Shown in pieces: positions 62,731 through 64,000 of a DNA stretch of 64,000 bases (position 1 is the stretch's first letter; every line of letters begins with the position of its first letter). The notes below the pieces were generated by a model, which saw only the letters and a list, made by a program, of their open reading frames with translations, was not told where the DNA came from and did not search any database. This stretch comes from Enchytraeus crypticus (lineage: Eukaryota > Annelida > Clitellata > Enchytraeida > Enchytraeidae). Position numbers and translations under genes: made by a program. Location of the stretch: NCBI GenBank assembly GCA_905160935.1, contig CAJHZI010000193.1, positions 582,501 through 646,500 on the forward strand, given 5' to 3'.

Positions 62731-62741
62731 CTGAAAATTTA

Positions 62742-62868
62742 ATCAATCACTCAATCAATAAATCAATCATATCAGACAATCAATCAATCCATCAATCAAT
62801 CAATAAATCAATCAATAAATCAATCGATCAACCAATCATATCAAACAATCAATCAATCAAATGTAGGA
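62742..62868. repeat. (ATCA)n degenerate array
   Basis: Begins about 10 bases upstream of the exon 1 acceptor; contains a 40-60 base internal duplication (ATCATATCA-ACAATCAATCAAT). Confidence 0.85.
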
Positions 62869-62869
62869 T

Positions 62870-63395
62870 GTGGTGTGTAAAGATTCAAAAGTAAAATGCC
62901 TTTCTCCTAGACAACTCAACCAACTAGAGCTACCGTTACAATGGCTCATTTAACAGCTCTATCAACCTGCAAAAGCGGGCAAAACGGCAACATGGCGTAT
63001 AGCCAGTAAATAATAATTTTATTGAAGCATTATTACAGAAAAAGTGGTATTAAAGGAAATGTCTCATTCCAAAAAATTCGTTTACATACAAGTGAGAAGA
63101 GAATATATATAAAATATTCACCGATGCAATCGTTGAATGAGCATTAAACTCATTCATTTCATTTAAAACTTTGTAGAGTATAATATTCAATATTTACTAG
63201 ATTATAGCATGAGGATGGTATATTGACAGATGTGTTATTTTATCAGATAATGTAAAAATAATATATTTTTCTTTAATGGAACAATATTATTTAGTTTCAG
63301 AGCACATGCTAGTCTCTTTCGACCTTTATGTCCTTTCTTTTCAGAAGAGCTCTAATTGGTCACTGAATATATTTTATTTGATATGGAGTGAATTA
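62870..63395 (-). other. Intron upstream of exon 1: unique sequence
   Basis: Nothing recognised. Confidence 0.4.
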
Positions 63396-63399
63396 ATCG

Positions 63400-63458
63400 T
63401 AATCATCATCATGATGATGATGATCATCATCATCATCATCATCATCATCATGATCATG

Positions 63459-63501
<43 letters not shown>

Positions 63502-63760
63502 ATATCATCTTCCCTTTAATCACAGTTCAACCAGGGTCAGGATACGAATAGCTCTTATCCACTCCTCTCTGTCCCATATTATATCATCACCAAATCTCCT
63601 ACAATCTCTTCTATTCATCTTAGACATTTTTGTAGCAATTTCTGAAGCCTTAGCGCTCATCAACCGAATACCCTTTCTGACGTTGGTTTGGACCTTAGTG
63701 CGTTAGTAGCCTTCTAATACACGTGCAGCCACTAGTTGGTCTATTCTTCAAACAACCCGG
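63400..63760 (-). repeat. Repeat D, longest copy, with (ATC)n
   Basis: About 90 bases of (ATC)n, then TCTTCCCTTTAATCACAGTT, CTCCTCTCTGTCCCATATTA, TTTTTGTAGCAATTTCTGAA, CCGAATACCCTTTCTGACGT, CACGTGCAGCCACTAGTTGG. Confidence 0.75.
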
Positions 63761-64000
63761 ACACAACACGGGTTTATTCGCAGAATTCGTGAATTGATAA
63801 ATTAGATAAATAAATAAATAAATAGCCCTGCTTCTCAGAGGCTTGTATTTTATATCATGCTGTATTAATTTTTATTATGTACCAAATGTACCAAATCTCT
63901 TATATATTTGTCTCACTCTCTAACCGATAAAACAAAGTTAAATGACTAAATTCTAATTAAACAAAAGAAAAGAAGATTAAACTAATTTTGTTGCATTAAA
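63760..64000 (-). other. Intron end of window: unique AT-rich sequence
   Basis: Nothing recognised; the next upstream exon is outside. Confidence 0.4.

Overview
Animal nuclear DNA, about two thirds A+T, carrying part of one giant muscle-type gene on the minus strand. I read 45 GT-AG coding exons from 62730 down to 1031 (exon numbers are mine, in transcription order). Every junction keeps its reading phase, and together they give about 12.9 kb of coding sequence (about 4,310 codons). The only break is one missing base in exon 26. The product is a titin/twitchin/projectin-type sarcomere protein. No start codon context, kinase domain or terminal stop is seen, so both ends lie outside the window. 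The species cannot be fixed: the domain set and the SINE/LINE-rich introns suggest an invertebrate bilaterian, possibly a lophotrochozoan.

Protein layout, N to C. Exon 1: acidic Gln/Pro/Val/Glu repeat segment. Exons 2-22: eleven Ig domains, most split by an intron near the core Trp. Exons 23-24: charged linkers with a D-W-x-S-x-L-K-K motif. Exon 25: Ig 12. Exon 26: 2.5-kb PEVK-like exon built on a 135-bp tandem repeat. Exons 27-33: seven one-exon Ig domains. Exons 34-45: mixed Fn3/Ig region (Fn3, Ig, Fn3 x3, Ig, Ig, Fn3 x3, Ig, Ig). Most of these exons are one domain each with phase 1 at both ends.

Introns make up about 80% of the window. Repeat families, with working names: SINE-A (tRNA-like head; tail related to LINE-F); SINE-B (tRNA-like head, conserved 3' hairpin); SINE-C (5S-rRNA-like head); repeat D (ends in (GAT)n); LINE-E (3' end with a CTGCC/GGCAG stem-loop then (GA)n or (TA)n); LINE-F (L2/CR1-like ORF2 end, tail then (ATT)n); repeat G (shares the LINE-E terminal hairpin); and a hAT-like MITE at 39640-40280. 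There are also long AT, GA and TGAT arrays and a 30-bp minisatellite at 56667-57540.

Most interesting: short pieces of this gene's own exons and splice sites occur again as tandem or nearby copies in the adjoining introns, at exons 12, 17, 18, 19, 24 and 45. TTGAT-rich arrays also sit next to many 3' splice sites. No other host gene, tRNA gene, CRISPR array or bacterial feature was found.
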